64,000 nucleotides of DNA from Hydrogenothermus marinus (GCF_003688665.1 NZ_REFO01000012.1:62001-126000); one strand, 5' to 3'; counted from the stretch's first letter, positions 1-9,331 are shown. Notes: generated from the sequence alone by a model not told the origin. Program-made: numbers and translations.

Positions 1-464
1 AAAATAATATTTGAAACAGGATTTAGAAGATATATATTCTCACTTACTAGTTGCATCATATCCTTGTCAGGTGTTACAACATAAACTTTAAAGCCTTTAT
101 TTTTTGCTTTTTTAGCAAGAGTTGCAATAATATCATCTGCTTCAAAACCTTCTTTTTCTAAAACTTTTATTCCAAATAATTTTAATAATCTTTTTATTTC
201 TGGGATTTGTTGTTTTAACTCATCTGGCGTTTCTTTTCTAGTAGCTTTATAATCTTCATACTGTTTAGTTCTAAATGTTATTTTTCCTTTATCAAAAATT
301 ACTGCTATATATTCAGGATTAAGGTCATTAATAAGTTTTAATATCATTCTTAAAAAGCCATAAATAGCTCCTGTAGGTCTTCCATCTGGAGCTGTCAAAG
401 GTGGAAGTGCATAAAAAGCTCTATATATATATGATGAGCCGTCAACTAAAGCTATTTTTTTCAC
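1..464 (-). CDS. polA: DNA polymerase I, N-terminal part (5'-3' exonuclease domain), cut by window edge
   Basis: About 154 residues are visible, starting from a GTG at 464 that lies two bases after the stop of the upstream peptidase gene. The N-terminus reads IALVDGSSYIYRAFYALPP, the hallmark start of the PolA FEN-type nuclease domain, with the first metal-binding Asp at residue 8. Further on are the helical-arch segment (TFRTKQYEDYKATR) and the FEADDIIATLA metal-ligand motif. PolA removes RNA primers and fills gaps in replication and repair. The polymerase domain lies outside the window, so whether it is a full-length enzyme or a stand-alone exonuclease cannot be judged. It is the last visible gene of the minus-strand run from 4578. 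Confidence 0.9.
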   Translation of the reverse strand, partial: MKKIALVDGSSYIYRAFYALPPLTAPDGRPTGAIYGFLRMILKLINDLNPEYIAVIFDKGKITFRTKQYEDYKATRKETPDELKQQIPEIKRLLKLFGIKVLEKEGFEADDIIATLAKKAKNKGFKVYVVTPDKDMMQLVSENIYLLNPVSNII

Positions 465-466
465 TG

Positions 467-1303
467 TTATATCCTGTTTTTACTATTTAAATAAAGCATT
501 TTCTTTGGATCTATAAGTTTTCCATATCTTCTTATTTCATAATGAAGATGAACACCTGTTGACCTACCTGTACTTCCTGCATAACCTATAATTTGCCCAG
601 CTTTAACATATTGGCCTGTCTTTACTTTTATATAGTACATATGAGCATAAAGAGTTGTAAAACCGTATTTATGCTTTATTTTTACCATTTTTCCATATCC
701 TCTGCCCCAGCCTGCATAAACAACCTTTCCATTTGCAGTAGCAAATACTGGTTGTTTAAAAGTAGCTCTAAGATCAATACCTGTATGGAAAGCCTTTTTA
801 CCTGTAAAAGGATCTCTTCTTACTCCAAAACCTGAGGTGATTTTGCCATATAAAGGTACACCTACAGGAATATCTTGAATAGTTTTTAAAAGTTTAGTTA
901 TACTTTTTTCTAAATTACCTGCATATAGATGAATTTTTTTGCTATTTTCAGGAATATATATACCACCTTCTGGAAGCTCAACTTTTATGCCTTTTCTTTC
1001 CAAATAATGATTGGCTTTTTTTATCTTTTCTTCAATATTTTTTAATTTTGTTTCTATTTCTTCCTTTTCTTTTTTTGTTTTTTCAAGTTCTTTTTCTCTA
1101 TCTTTTAAAATTTCTTTTAAAACTAATACTTCTTTCTGTAAAGATACAATTTCAGTTTGATAATTTTTTTGAAATTCTTTATAGTCTTTTTTTGTATTAA
1201 TTAATATATAAAAAATGATAAAAGAAAATATAGTTAACCCAACTGTATATATATACAAAAATTTAATTTTTTTATCCAATTTCTTTTGCAACCTCTTTTG
1301 CAT
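467..1303 (-). CDS. M23 (LytM-type) murein endopeptidase with N-terminal anchor and coiled coil
   Basis: A zinc metallopeptidase acting on peptidoglycan peptide cross-links in the periplasm, anchored in the inner membrane. Residues 15-36 form one membrane segment and 38-100 a Lys/Glu-rich coiled coil. The C-terminal 130 residues are the M23 domain with HTGIDLR (H173, D177), H221 and the HLH pair at 252-254. All catalytic ligands are present, so it is probably active rather than an EnvC/NlpD-type activator. The ATG at 1303 lies 32 bases inside hemB and lacks a clear ribosome site; a TTG at 1279, twelve bases after GAGG, is an alternative that removes eight residues. Followed within two bases by polA. 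Confidence 0.85.
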   Translation of the reverse strand: MQKRLQKKLDKKIKFLYIYTVGLTIFSFIIFYILINTKKDYKEFQKNYQTEIVSLQKEVLVLKEILKDREKELEKTKKEKEEIETKLKNIEEKIKKANHYLERKGIKVELPEGGIYIPENSKKIHLYAGNLEKSITKLLKTIQDIPVGVPLYGKITSGFGVRRDPFTGKKAFHTGIDLRATFKQPVFATANGKVVYAGWGRGYGKMVKIKHKYGFTTLYAHMYYIKVKTGQYVKAGQIIGYAGSTGRSTGVHLHYEIRRYGKLIDPKKMLYLNSKNRI

Positions 1304-2243
1304 GATAAGTTATTATTATATCAGCTCCAGCCCTTTTGATTGAGGTTAATGTTTCAAAGATTACTTTCTTTTCATCAATCCATCCTAATTTTCCTGCTGC
1401 TTTTATCATAGAATATTCTCCACTTACATTATAAGCAGCAACAGGAACATTAAAATTATTTTTTACATCTGAAATAATATCTAAATATGCTAAAGCAGGT
1501 TTTACCATAACAATATCTGCACCTTCTTCAAGATCTAAAGCAACTTCCTTTAAGGCTTCTCTTCTATTTGCAGGATCCATCTGATAAGTCCTTCTATCTC
1601 CAAAGGCTGGTGCAGATTCTGCAGCATCTCTGAAAGGTCCATAATAAGAAGATGCGTATTTTGCTGAATAAGACATAATTGGAATATCTACAAAACCTTC
1701 ACTATCTAAAGCTTCTCTTATTACTTTTACTACTCCATCCATCATTCCAGACGGAGCTACCATATCAGCTCCAGCTTTTGCATGAGATATTACCTGTTTT
1801 TTTGTATTTTCTAAGGTTTTATCATTATCAACATCATTACAACATAATACTCCACAATGTCCATGCTCAGTATATTCACAAAAACACACATCAGTTATTA
1901 CATAAAGTTCTGGATATTTATCTTTTATATATTTAATAGCTTTTTGAATTATCCCTTCCTCATTCCATGTATCACTTCCAATCTCATCTTTGTAGGAAGG
2001 TATTCCAAAAAGTAAAACTGCAGGAATATTTAAATCTATTATTTCTTTAAGCTCTTCATCCAATTTATCTAAGGAATATCTATAAATTCCCGGCATAGAT
2101 GGTATTTCTGTTTTTATATTTTTTCCATCTTCTATAAATAATGGATAAATTAAATCATCAATAGAAAGTTTCGTTTCTCTTACAAGCCTTCTTATATTCT
2201 CATTTTTTCTAAGTCTTCTTGGTCTATGAATAGGAAATGCCAT
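1272..2243 (-). CDS. hemB: Delta-aminolevulinic acid dehydratase (porphobilinogen synthase)
   Basis: Condenses two 5-aminolevulinate molecules to porphobilinogen in tetrapyrrole synthesis, in the cytoplasm. The 323-residue protein has the usual family length. Schiff-base lysines are K195 in [17 protein letters not shown] and K248 in [10 protein letters not shown]. The metal loop [14 protein letters not shown] has three cysteines (C120, C122, C130), which indicates the zinc-type active site rather than the Asp-rich magnesium type. The ATG at 2243 follows a clear GGAGGG ribosome site. hemA, two steps earlier in the same pathway, is at 12410 in this window but in a different transcript. Its 3' end overlaps the M23 peptidase gene by 32 bases. 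Confidence 0.97.
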   Translation of the reverse strand: MAFPIHRPRRLRKNENIRRLVRETKLSIDDLIYPLFIEDGKNIKTEIPSMPGIYRYSLDKLDEELKEIIDLNIPAVLLFGIPSYKDEIGSDTWNEEGIIQKAIKYIKDKYPELYVITDVCFCEYTEHGHCGVLCCNDVDNDKTLENTKKQVISHAKAGADMVAPSGMMDGVVKVIREALDSEGFVDIPIMSYSAKYASSYYGPFRDAAESAPAFGDRRTYQMDPANRREALKEVALDLEEGADIVMVKPALAYLDIISDVKNNFNVPVAAYNVSGEYSMIKAAGKLGWIDEKKVIFETLTSIKRAGADIIITYHAKEVAKEIG

Positions 2244-2253
2244 TTAACCCTCC

Positions 2254-3330
2254 TTATAACTTAACTACCACCTTATTTTTACCTGTTTTTTTAGCTTCAT
2301 ATAAAGCTTCATCAGCCCTTTGGTAAATAGTGTCTACAGTATCTCCTTCTTTTACCTGAGTAACTCCTAAGCTTACAGTATAATTTATAATATCTCCATT
2401 CGTATGTACCTTCCTTGTTTCAAAAATCTGTCTTAATCTTTCTGCAACTTTTTTGGCATTTTCAATATCTACACCAGGAAGAATTATACCAAATTCCTCT
2501 CCACCAATTCTTCCTGATACTGTATTTGCCCTAAGATAAAATCTTAAAACAGCAGAAATATCTTTTAAAACCAAATCTCCTACAGGATGTCCATAAGTAT
2601 CGTTAATCTTTTTAAAATTGTCTACATCTAATAGTATTAATGAAAATATATATCCTTTCTCTTTAAAATCTTTAAGAAAATCTTCTAATGCTCTAAAAAA
2701 TCTTCTTCTGTTAGGTAAATCAGTTAAAAAGTCTTGATCAGCCTCTTTTTTTGTTATTTTTAGTTCTTCTCTTAATTTTCTAATTTCTTCATGGTATTCT
2801 TGAAGTTTCTTACTTTGAATTTGATTTTCTTCTTTGATATTCTGAAGTTCTTCAAGAATTTTTTTAATATAAAAAAGTAGAGATTCTTCCTTTATTTCTT
2901 CTTTTTTATTTTCTATCCTTTCTGTATGTTTATCTAAATTTTTTTGATGGATTTCAATATTTTTTATAATATCTTCAAGAGTATGTTCTATCTCCTCTGA
3001 AATATGAGAAATTTTATCTATAGCTAATCTAGGAATATCACCTTTACTAAAATCTTCTACATCTTCATATAGTTTTCTATATAATCCTTTAATTTCTAAA
3101 TCTGACAATTCCTTTTTATTTTCTACAATATAACAAAATACAGGAAACCATAATTCATATTGCTTTGGTAAAGGGGGAATATAATTTTTTACTAAAAAAG
3201 ATATTTCCTTTTTTAAAATATTTGTAATATTTTTAAAATCTTCTGGTGGTATATCTCTTTTATACTTATAAATATTTGAATCATCGTAATACTTAAAATA
3301 TTTACATTTTATTTCTTCTTTATCTTCCAA
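2254..3330 (-). CDS. Diguanylate cyclase (GGDEF), cytosolic, with unknown N-terminal domain
   Basis: Makes the second messenger c-di-GMP from two GTP. No signal peptide or membrane segment is visible. Residues 1-115 form an unrecognised mostly helical domain, about 115-198 a long coiled coil, and 199-358 a complete GGDEF domain: DFLTDLPNRR, LDVDNFKKIND and GGEEF at 276-280. The family's inhibitory RxxD site, nine to ten residues before GGEEF, reads RANT (267-270), so product inhibition by the usual I-site is probably lost. No EAL domain. Translation starts with TTG at 3330, four bases after the U32 gene, whose 3' end supplies the purine-rich ribosome site. Catalytic activity is inferred from the intact signature. 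Confidence 0.88.
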   Translation of the reverse strand: MEDKEEIKCKYFKYYDDSNIYKYKRDIPPEDFKNITNILKKEISFLVKNYIPPLPKQYELWFPVFCYIVENKKELSDLEIKGLYRKLYEDVEDFSKGDIPRLAIDKISHISEEIEHTLEDIIKNIEIHQKNLDKHTERIENKKEEIKEESLLFYIKKILEELQNIKEENQIQSKKLQEYHEEIRKLREELKITKKEADQDFLTDLPNRRRFFRALEDFLKDFKEKGYIFSLILLDVDNFKKINDTYGHPVGDLVLKDISAVLRFYLRANTVSGRIGGEEFGIILPGVDIENAKKVAERLRQIFETRKVHTNGDIINYTVSLGVTQVKEGDTVDTIYQRADEALYEAKKTGKNKVVVKL

Positions 3331-3333
3331 TTT

Positions 3334-4578
3334 TTATCCCACCTTTTGTAATTTATTATTTATAATATCGGAATTTTCAACTTCTTTCATTACATAAACT
3401 TTATCTCCTTTTCTTACTTTTTCAGTTGTTTTTAATCCTACAACTGTTCCTCTTTCTGCTACTTCTATATTTTTTCTATCTATCTGCATTGATTCTACTT
3501 TTTGTCTAACTACTCCTGTTTTTTTACCAATTATATGAATTGTATCTCCTATTTTCATTGGGTTGTTTATTATTTTTACTTCTGCTACAGAGATTTTAGG
3601 ATAGTAATGTACTACCTCTCCAACATAAAGTTTTTGCTCTTTTGCTATAGATTTATTAATTCCAAATAAGCCTTCTCCAAAATAAAATCCACTATCCCAT
3701 TCTCTATGGTAAACTCTTTCAAGCATATCCCATAAATCTTTCCATCCTTTAGTTTCCCATTCTCCATTTAATATTCTATCTCTTGCTTCTCTATATGCTT
3801 TTGTAACCATATATGCATAATCTGGATTTTTATTTCTACCTTCTATTTTCCAGCTATCTGCCCACATTAATTTATCAACAAAATTTATTGTTACTAAATC
3901 TCTTGCAGATAAAACATAATCACTACCTAAAACAAAATCTGTTCCTGTGTTTTTGGATGTTATTTTAACCTCAAACTCATGCCTACAAACCTGATTGCAT
4001 TCTCCTCTATTTCCTGAAGTTTCAAAAACATCATGGGATAAAAAGCATCTTCCTGAAACTGCCATACACATAGCACCATGTATGAATATCTCTATTTCAA
4101 GATTTGTTTTTCTTTTTAGGTCTAAAAGTCCTTCTAATTTAACTTCTCTAGCAGGTACTATTCTTTTTATTCCCATATTTTCATAAAATTTTGCTGCTTG
4201 AGAGTTAGAAACAGATGCCATAGTAGAAAGATGGGTTTCTATACCAAGTTCTAAAGATTTAGATAAAACAGCCATATCCCATCCTATTACTGCATCTACT
4301 CCAATTTCCTTTAATTGATGTAAAGTTTCATTTATTTCTGGAAGATCCTCTTCAAATACTATTGAGTTTAAAACTATATATTGCCTAATACCTTTATCTT
4401 GAGTAATTTTTCTTATTTCTTTTACATCTTCAATATCAAAATTTGCTTTTCTTGCTCTTTGATTTATTCTTCCACAACCCATATATATTGCATCAGCACC
4501 TGCTTTTATTACAGCTGCTAATCCTTCATAATGTCCTACAGGTGCTAAAATCTCAGGTTTATTTTTTATTTCAGACAT
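3334..4578 (-). CDS. Peptidase U32 family protein (TrhP/RlhA-type RNA hydroxylation family)
   Basis: A 414-residue member of the U32 family. Despite the name, characterised bacterial members (TrhP/YegQ, RlhA) work with prephenate-derived chemistry and iron-sulfur clusters in RNA hydroxylation, so peptidase activity should not be assumed. The TIM-barrel-like start EILAPVGHYEGLAAVIKAGADAIY and the signature around SGRCFLS are present. Four cysteines (C171, C178, C194, C198) are placed as expected for the family's cluster. The C-terminal 90 residues look like the beta-barrel U32 C-domain. First gene of the minus-strand run, divergent from trpC. Which RNA it modifies cannot be told from sequence alone. 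Confidence 0.85.
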   Translation of the reverse strand: MSEIKNKPEILAPVGHYEGLAAVIKAGADAIYMGCGRINQRARKANFDIEDVKEIRKITQDKGIRQYIVLNSIVFEEDLPEINETLHQLKEIGVDAVIGWDMAVLSKSLELGIETHLSTMASVSNSQAAKFYENMGIKRIVPAREVKLEGLLDLKRKTNLEIEIFIHGAMCMAVSGRCFLSHDVFETSGNRGECNQVCRHEFEVKITSKNTGTDFVLGSDYVLSARDLVTINFVDKLMWADSWKIEGRNKNPDYAYMVTKAYREARDRILNGEWETKGWKDLWDMLERVYHREWDSGFYFGEGLFGINKSIAKEQKLYVGEVVHYYPKISVAEVKIINNPMKIGDTIHIIGKKTGVVRQKVESMQIDRKNIEVAERGTVVGLKTTEKVRKGDKVYVMKEVENSDIINNKLQKVG

Positions 4579-4673
4579 AATTTTACCTCCATATTAATAA
4601 TAGTTATTTTTTTCCATTATATCAGTTTCAAATTGATATAATAATATGATAAAAATTATAAAAGAGGCAAATA

Positions 4674-5453
4674 TTGAATATACTAAATAAAATAGTAAAA
4701 ACCAAATACGAAGAACTTAAAAAATATACACCTGAATATATAAAAACTCTTGAAAACTTGGCAGAAAAAAGGAAATCTATAAGAGATTTTAAATCTGCTT
4801 TAAAAAAGGAAAAAATAAATATTATTGCAGAAATAAAAAAAGCATCTCCTTCAAAAGGCATTATTAGAGAAGATTTTAATCCTGTAAAAATAGCAAAGAT
4901 TTATGAAGAAAATGGGGCAGCTGCTATATCTGTTCTAGCAGATGAAAAATATTTTCAAGGAAGTATTGAATATGTTGAGCAGGTAAGTAAAGTAGTAAAT
5001 ATTCCTGTAATGAGAAAAGATTTTATAATTGATGAAAGACAGATTTTAGAAGCTTATGCAAAAGGGGCTGATAGCTTTTTATTAATTGTAAGAATATTAT
5101 CTTCAGATAGATTGAAACAGCTTATAGATTATGGAAGAAGTTTTGGTATGGAACCTCTTGTTGAAATATTTTCAAAAGAAGAAGGAGAAAAAGCAATAAA
5201 ATCTAATGCAAAAATAGTTGGAGTAAATAATAGAGATTTAGATACTTTTCAAGTTGATATAAATATTTCTAAAAAGCTTTGTCCTTGGTTAAAAGAAAAT
5301 AGTGTGGAAGTAGTAGTTGCAGAAAGTGGAATTTCTTCTAAAAATGAAATTTTAGAGCTAAAAGAAGCAGGGGTAGATGCATTTTTAATAGGTGAGTCTT
5401 TAATGAAAGAAAAAGATATTGGTAAAAAATTAAGAGAGTTTATTCAAGTTTAG
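4674..5453 (+). CDS. trpC: Indole-3-glycerol-phosphate synthase
   Basis: Closes the indole ring in tryptophan synthesis (CdRP to indole-3-glycerol phosphate). 259 residues, a single TIM barrel with no fused TrpF. Motifs are IAEIKKASPSKG (catalytic E53 and K55), MRKDFIID, VGVNNRDLDTF and VAESGI. The start is TTG at 4674 behind AGAGG; an ATG in the usual place is absent. It stands apart from other trp genes (trpD is at 59931 on the other strand), the dispersed arrangement common in thermophilic lineages. mtaD follows 38 bases later and is probably co-transcribed. Confidence 0.95.
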   Translation: MNILNKIVKTKYEELKKYTPEYIKTLENLAEKRKSIRDFKSALKKEKINIIAEIKKASPSKGIIREDFNPVKIAKIYEENGAAAISVLADEKYFQGSIEYVEQVSKVVNIPVMRKDFIIDERQILEAYAKGADSFLLIVRILSSDRLKQLIDYGRSFGMEPLVEIFSKEEGEKAIKSNAKIVGVNNRDLDTFQVDINISKKLCPWLKENSVEVVVAESGISSKNEILELKEAGVDAFLIGESLMKEKDIGKKLREFIQV

Positions 5454-5491
5454 TTATACTATATATAAAACATTTTAAAGCAGGAGTAAAA

Positions 5492-6802
5492 ATGAAAAAG
5501 GCAGACCTTATAATTACAGATATTTCTTATATATTAACAATGGATGAGAATTTTACTGAATATAAAGATTCAGATATTGTAATAAAAGATGGAAAAATTA
5601 TAGATATAGGAAAAAATAAAAAAGATGAGTATTTTGGGAAAACAATTTCAGGTAAAAATAAAATAGCAATACCTGGACTTATAAATACCCATACCCATGC
5701 GGCAATGACTTTGCTTAGAGGATATGGTAGTGATAATCCTTTAAAAGTTTGGCTTGAAGAGTATATATGGCCAGCAGAAGGAAAACTTGTAAGTTATGAA
5801 TTTGTCAAAGATGGAACAGATATTGCTTGTTATGAGATGCTTAGAAATGGAGTAACAACTTTTGTAGATATGTATTTTTTTGAAGATGCAGTAGCTCAAT
5901 CTGTAAAAGAAGTAGGAATGAGGGCAGTTTTATGTACTGGAATACTTGATTTTCCAACACCAGGAGCAAAAAATGCAGATGAAGGAATAGCAAAAACAGA
6001 AGATTTTATAAAGCATTTTGAAAAAGATGAAAATATATTTCCAGCAGTTGGTCCCCATGCCCCTTATACATGCTCACCTGATACTTTAAAAAAAGCATTT
6101 AATTTAGCTGAAAAATATGATGTTTTATATCATATACATGTTTCAGAAACCCAGTTTGAAGTAAATGATATTAAAGAAAGATATGGAAATACACCTGTTA
6201 AACATCTTGAAAAAGTAGGAGTTTTAAATGAAAGAGTTTTAGCAGCTCATATGGTTCATCCAACAGAAGAAGAAATAGATATTCTTGCAGAAAAAAATGT
6301 AAAAGTAGCTCACTGTCCAGAAAGTAATTTGAAGCTTGCATCAGGTGTTGCACCTATTCCAAAAATGATTGAAAAAGGAGTTACTGTTGCTATAGGAACA
6401 GATGGAACAGCATCAAATGATGATTTAGATATAATTGGGGAAATATCAACTGCTGCTAAACTTCATAAAGGATATACATTAAATCCAACTGTTTTAAATG
6501 CAAAAGAAGCTCTAAAAATGGCAACCTTAGATGGAGCTAAAGCTATAAGAAAAGAAGATAAAATTGGAAGTTTAGAAATAGGAAAGTTTGCAGATATTGT
6601 TTTAATGGATATTAATGATCCTCATTTACAGCCAGTTTTTGATCCTTATACCCAAATAGTTTATTCATCAAATGGAAAAGATGTGGATACAGTTATAATA
6701 AATGGAGATATAAAAGTGCTAAATAAAAAAGTTTTAGTTTTAAATAAAAAAGAGCTTTTAGAAAAAGCCCAAAAATGGAAGAAAAAAGTCTTAGAAGATT
6801 AA
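5492..6802 (+). CDS. mtaD: 5-methylthioadenosine / S-adenosylhomocysteine deaminase
   Basis: Amidohydrolase that removes the 6-amino group of methylthioadenosine or S-adenosylhomocysteine, both products of SAM use. 436 residues. The metal site is shown by GLINTHTHAAMTLLRGYG (H67, H69), then HIHVSETQFE, a later conserved His in VAHCPESNLKLASG, and IGTDGTASNDDLD with the catalytic Asp. LRGYGSDNPLKVWLEEYIWP is typical of the MtaD branch rather than of guanine or cytosine deaminases. The window also holds metK and ahcY, so synthesis and recycling of SAM products are both represented. The 3' end overlaps the convergent GTPase gene by four bases. Confidence 0.9.
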   Translation: MKKADLIITDISYILTMDENFTEYKDSDIVIKDGKIIDIGKNKKDEYFGKTISGKNKIAIPGLINTHTHAAMTLLRGYGSDNPLKVWLEEYIWPAEGKLVSYEFVKDGTDIACYEMLRNGVTTFVDMYFFEDAVAQSVKEVGMRAVLCTGILDFPTPGAKNADEGIAKTEDFIKHFEKDENIFPAVGPHAPYTCSPDTLKKAFNLAEKYDVLYHIHVSETQFEVNDIKERYGNTPVKHLEKVGVLNERVLAAHMVHPTEEEIDILAEKNVKVAHCPESNLKLASGVAPIPKMIEKGVTVAIGTDGTASNDDLDIIGEISTAAKLHKGYTLNPTVLNAKEALKMATLDGAKAIRKEDKIGSLEIGKFADIVLMDINDPHLQPVFDPYTQIVYSSNGKDVDTVIINGDIKVLNKKVLVLNKKELLEKAQKWKKKVLED

Positions 6803-7332
6803 ATATACTCTGCTATTTCTTCTAAAAGCTCTAAAAGCACATTTTTTACACTTTCTTTGTTGAGAGCTACTACAGGTAATACTTTAACATCTTCATCTAA
6901 ATCTAAAGCTGTTCTTATATCTTTTGGATCCCAAGCTCCTTTTAAATCTTGTTTATTACATCCTACAACAAAAGGAGAAGGATATCTTGATTCAAAGAAG
7001 TTTATTATTTTCCTTGCTTCATGGAAAGTATTTGGGTCAGTACTATCAACTAATACAATAAGACCTACCATACCTTTTCCTAATATATCCCACATAAAAT
7101 CAAATCTTGATTGACCAGGTGTTCCAAAAAGATATAATACATGCTCATCATCTATTTTTATTTTTCCAAAATCCATTGCAACTGTAGTATGAGACTTTTT
7201 CTCTTTTTCACCAGTTTTTGTTGTTTTTGCTTCAGTTTGTACAGTTTGAATTTCACTTACAGTATTAATAAACTGGGTTTTCCCTGCAGCATATGGCCCT
7301 GATACAACAATTTTTATCTGTTTTTCTGCCAT
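6799..7332 (-). CDS. MglA/CvnD-type small Ras-like GTPase
   Basis: A 177-residue stand-alone GTPase, the last gene of a five-gene signalling module. G1 is GPYAAGKT at 12-19. G3 reads FGTPGQ (69-74), the variant with Gly in place of Asp, followed by RFDFMW. G4 is NKQD at 126-129. The TPGQxRFxFMW string is typical of prokaryotic GTPases linked to Roadblock proteins (MglA of gliding bacteria, CvnD of Streptomyces conservons). Such proteins switch between GTP and GDP forms and set cell polarity or relay signals. Its partner Roadblock protein is encoded two genes upstream. Given the type IV pilus and flagellar genes elsewhere in the window, a polarity role is a reasonable inference only. Confidence 0.85.
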   Translation of the reverse strand: MAEKQIKIVVSGPYAAGKTQFINTVSEIQTVQTEAKTTKTGEKEKKSHTTVAMDFGKIKIDDEHVLYLFGTPGQSRFDFMWDILGKGMVGLIVLVDSTDPNTFHEARKIINFFESRYPSPFVVGCNKQDLKGAWDPKDIRTALDLDEDVKVLPVVALNKESVKNVLLELLEEIAEYI

Positions 7333-7333
7333 C

Positions 7334-8026
7334 TTATAATCCCTTAATTACATTTACTATTTTTTTCAGTAGATTTTTTGTAAGATTAAATCCCAATTTT
7401 TTCTCCCTTTTAACTCTTTTTATTATTCCAGCAGCGAGCATTCCATATAAAGCTCTTTTTAATGTTAAATCCTTTACATTAAGCTCTTTTTTTATATCTT
7501 CAACTGTTTTTTTACCATCTATTAAAAATAAAATCCTTTTTTCTATATCTGTTAAATAAGCTTTTTTTGCCAGTTCTTCAAAGTTTTCAGCTTTTGTATA
7601 TATTAATTTTGGATCAGATATTTTTCTTTCTACTTCATTTTGAGAAAGTTGCCTACTTAAATACATTATTAATTTTTCTATTGGAATTTGAGGCTTTATA
7701 TTTTCTGGATATTTTATAAATCCAGAAGTAAAAGAAAATTTACCTTTTTTTATAGCAAGTAATATAGGAAGCCTTGCTACTAAATATTTATACAAATCAT
7801 CCTTATCTAAATTTTCTTTTTTTAAGACAGCTAAAAAATCAATATCTAAATAAATATAAAAAACTTTTTTTACTGGTCTTATAAAAACTATATCCCCTTC
7901 TTTAAAATAAACAGCTAATTTTTTATCTTCACTTTCTACAACTAATATGCCATCTTTTTTGTCTTTTCTTAAAATTTGAAAAATATCAACAAAATTGAAT
8001 ATTTCTAAATCACCAGAAATAGCCAT
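7334..8026 (-). CDS. DUF4388 (PatA N-terminal-like) protein with C-terminal winged-helix-like segment
   Basis: 230 residues, cytosolic. The N-terminus ISGDLEIFNFVDIFQILR, followed by GILVVESEDKKLAVYFKEGDIVFI, is the DUF4388/PatA N-terminal domain. That domain is widespread next to response regulators and small GTPases and is thought to be a protein-interaction module. Residues about 150-205 (DIEKRILFLIDGKKTVEDIKKEL) resemble a winged-helix fold. It sits between the Roadblock and GTPase genes with one- and three-base gaps, so it occupies the place that a DUF742 protein (CvnC) has in actinobacterial conservons. Molecular function is unknown. Confidence 0.75.
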   Translation of the reverse strand: MAISGDLEIFNFVDIFQILRKDKKDGILVVESEDKKLAVYFKEGDIVFIRPVKKVFYIYLDIDFLAVLKKENLDKDDLYKYLVARLPILLAIKKGKFSFTSGFIKYPENIKPQIPIEKLIMYLSRQLSQNEVERKISDPKLIYTKAENFEELAKKAYLTDIEKRILFLIDGKKTVEDIKKELNVKDLTLKRALYGMLAAGIIKRVKREKKLGFNLTKNLLKKIVNVIKGL

Positions 8027-8029
8027 TTT

Positions 8030-8389
8030 TTATCCTATAATCTCTTCTAGTTTTTTTATTGCTCTTTTTATTTCTATCAATAATAGTCCTAATTTAACTG
8101 TAGGTGGTGCAAGTATCCCAAGAACAGCAAAATCTTTGACTCCAGTAAATATTACATATCCTTTTGTACCTTTTACATAAAGTTGTTCAAGTTCTCCTTT
8201 ATTAAGTTCAGTAGCAACTCTTTCTCCTAAGGAAAGTATTGCAGCACCCATAGCAGCTACTCTATCTTCTTCAACATCAGGTGGAAGTATAGAAGCAATT
8301 GTAAGACCATCAGGGCTAACTAAGATAGCTCCTTCTGCCCCTGTATCCCTCACTAAATCTTTCAGTATATCTTCAAAATTGATACTCAT
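8030..8389 (-). CDS. Roadblock/LC7 domain protein (MglB/CvnB-like)
   Basis: A single Roadblock/LC7 domain of 119 residues. GAEGAILVSPDGLTIAS and the helix VAAMGAAILSLGERVATEL are the family signature; the last third, LGILAPPTVKLGLLLIEIKRA, completes the fold. Roadblock proteins of this kind dimerise and act as GTPase-activating or scaffold partners of MglA-like GTPases. The cognate GTPase is two genes downstream. The ATG at 8389 overlaps the stop of the preceding gene by four bases, implying translational coupling and matched stoichiometry. Confidence 0.88.
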   Translation of the reverse strand: MSINFEDILKDLVRDTGAEGAILVSPDGLTIASILPPDVEEDRVAAMGAAILSLGERVATELNKGELEQLYVKGTKGYVIFTGVKDFAVLGILAPPTVKLGLLLIEIKRAIKKLEEIIG

Positions 8390-9309
8390 TCTTTATTGCC
8401 TCCTTTAATAATGCTTTTAATTTCTTGCAAAAACTTAAGCTTTCTTTCTTCTTCAGGTATCTCATCTGCTAACTTATCTGTAAATAATTTTAAATTTTTC
8501 TTTGTAATTTTGCCTAAATTTTTTAGATGTGTATTAAATAAAATCTTTCCAACAGGGCCTATTTCTTTAATAAACTCTTGCTTTAATTCATTTAATATGT
8601 CTTCTTCTACAGGAATATCTTCTCCTTCTTCTAATATTTCTTCAAGGGAAGGCACCTTTTCTTCAATCTCTTTTTGTTCTGTTGAAATTTCTTCTTCTAA
8701 ATTCTTAATCTTAGATGAATTTTCTTTTTCTGATACTTTTTCCTGTTCTTTTAAAGATTCTTCATTATTTGATAATACTTCTTCTAAATTTTCAATATCA
8801 TATGGAATTTCTTCTTCTGATATTTCTTTAGAACTAGGAACTTCCTCTTTTTCCTTTAAAGATTCTTCTAACTGCTCTATCTCTGAAGGTATTTCTTCTT
8901 TTTCCATATGTTCTTGCTGTTCTTTTGAACCTTTTAAATTTTTAATATCTTCTATTTTATCTATTAACTTTTTAGAAAGTTTTTCATTTTCATATTTTAA
9001 TAGTGCAAAATTAGGATTCTCATCAATAATAGTTGCTACGAAAATATCATCTTTTATTCTTAATAAGAATATTGCAAAATCTTTACCTTCTGCAAATGCA
9101 TATTCTGTTCCAAAACCTTCTATTAATTCTTCTGATGTATACATTTTTCTTATAAGCAAAGATAGAATTTCTGTTAATGTATTTTCTTTATTTTTATCTC
9201 TACAATATGATAAAAAAGGTTCTTCTCCTATATATATAGCTGTAAAATACGCATTTACTTTATTTGCTAAATCAAATAAAGCATCTGAATAAAATTTTAA
9301 ATCTTCCAT
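8386..9309 (-). CDS. Acidic adaptor protein with N-terminal Roadblock-like and C-terminal conserved helical domain
   Basis: 307 residues with three parts. Residues 1-120 have a Roadblock/longin-like pattern (FAIFLLRIKDDIFVATIIDE), by eye only. Residues about 128-235 are a Glu/Lys/Ser-rich linker made of imperfect repeats of the type EIPxxIExLEExL. Residues 238-303 carry EFIKEIGPVGKILFNTHL and a final EEERKLKFLQEI helix, which resembles the small GP-(V/I)-G/A helical domain (DUF8082-type) found at the end of many signalling proteins. It lies between the HAMP membrane protein and the Roadblock gene, so it may bridge receptor and GTPase. Not recognised as a named protein. Confidence 0.6.
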   Translation of the reverse strand: MEDLKFYSDALFDLANKVNAYFTAIYIGEEPFLSYCRDKNKENTLTEILSLLIRKMYTSEELIEGFGTEYAFAEGKDFAIFLLRIKDDIFVATIIDENPNFALLKYENEKLSKKLIDKIEDIKNLKGSKEQQEHMEKEEIPSEIEQLEESLKEKEEVPSSKEISEEEIPYDIENLEEVLSNNEESLKEQEKVSEKENSSKIKNLEEEISTEQKEIEEKVPSLEEILEEGEDIPVEEDILNELKQEFIKEIGPVGKILFNTHLKNLGKITKKNLKLFTDKLADEIPEEERKLKFLQEIKSIIKGGNKE

Positions 9310-9331
9310 AATAGCACCTATTTTTTTAGGT

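Noticed and set aside
4628-4861. Minus-strand 77-codon frame across the trpC start
   Set aside because: Hydrophobic shadow of trpC codons, without ribosome site.
8590-8920. Repetitive DNA in the adaptor gene as a CRISPR or tandem repeat array
   Set aside because: The repetition is at protein level (Glu-rich heptads), irregular in DNA, and in frame.
8396-9292. 298-codon plus-strand open frame opposite the acidic adaptor gene
   Set aside because: Long only because GAA/TTC-rich codons on one strand rarely give stops on the other; the product is Ser/Phe-rich low-complexity and has no start signals.
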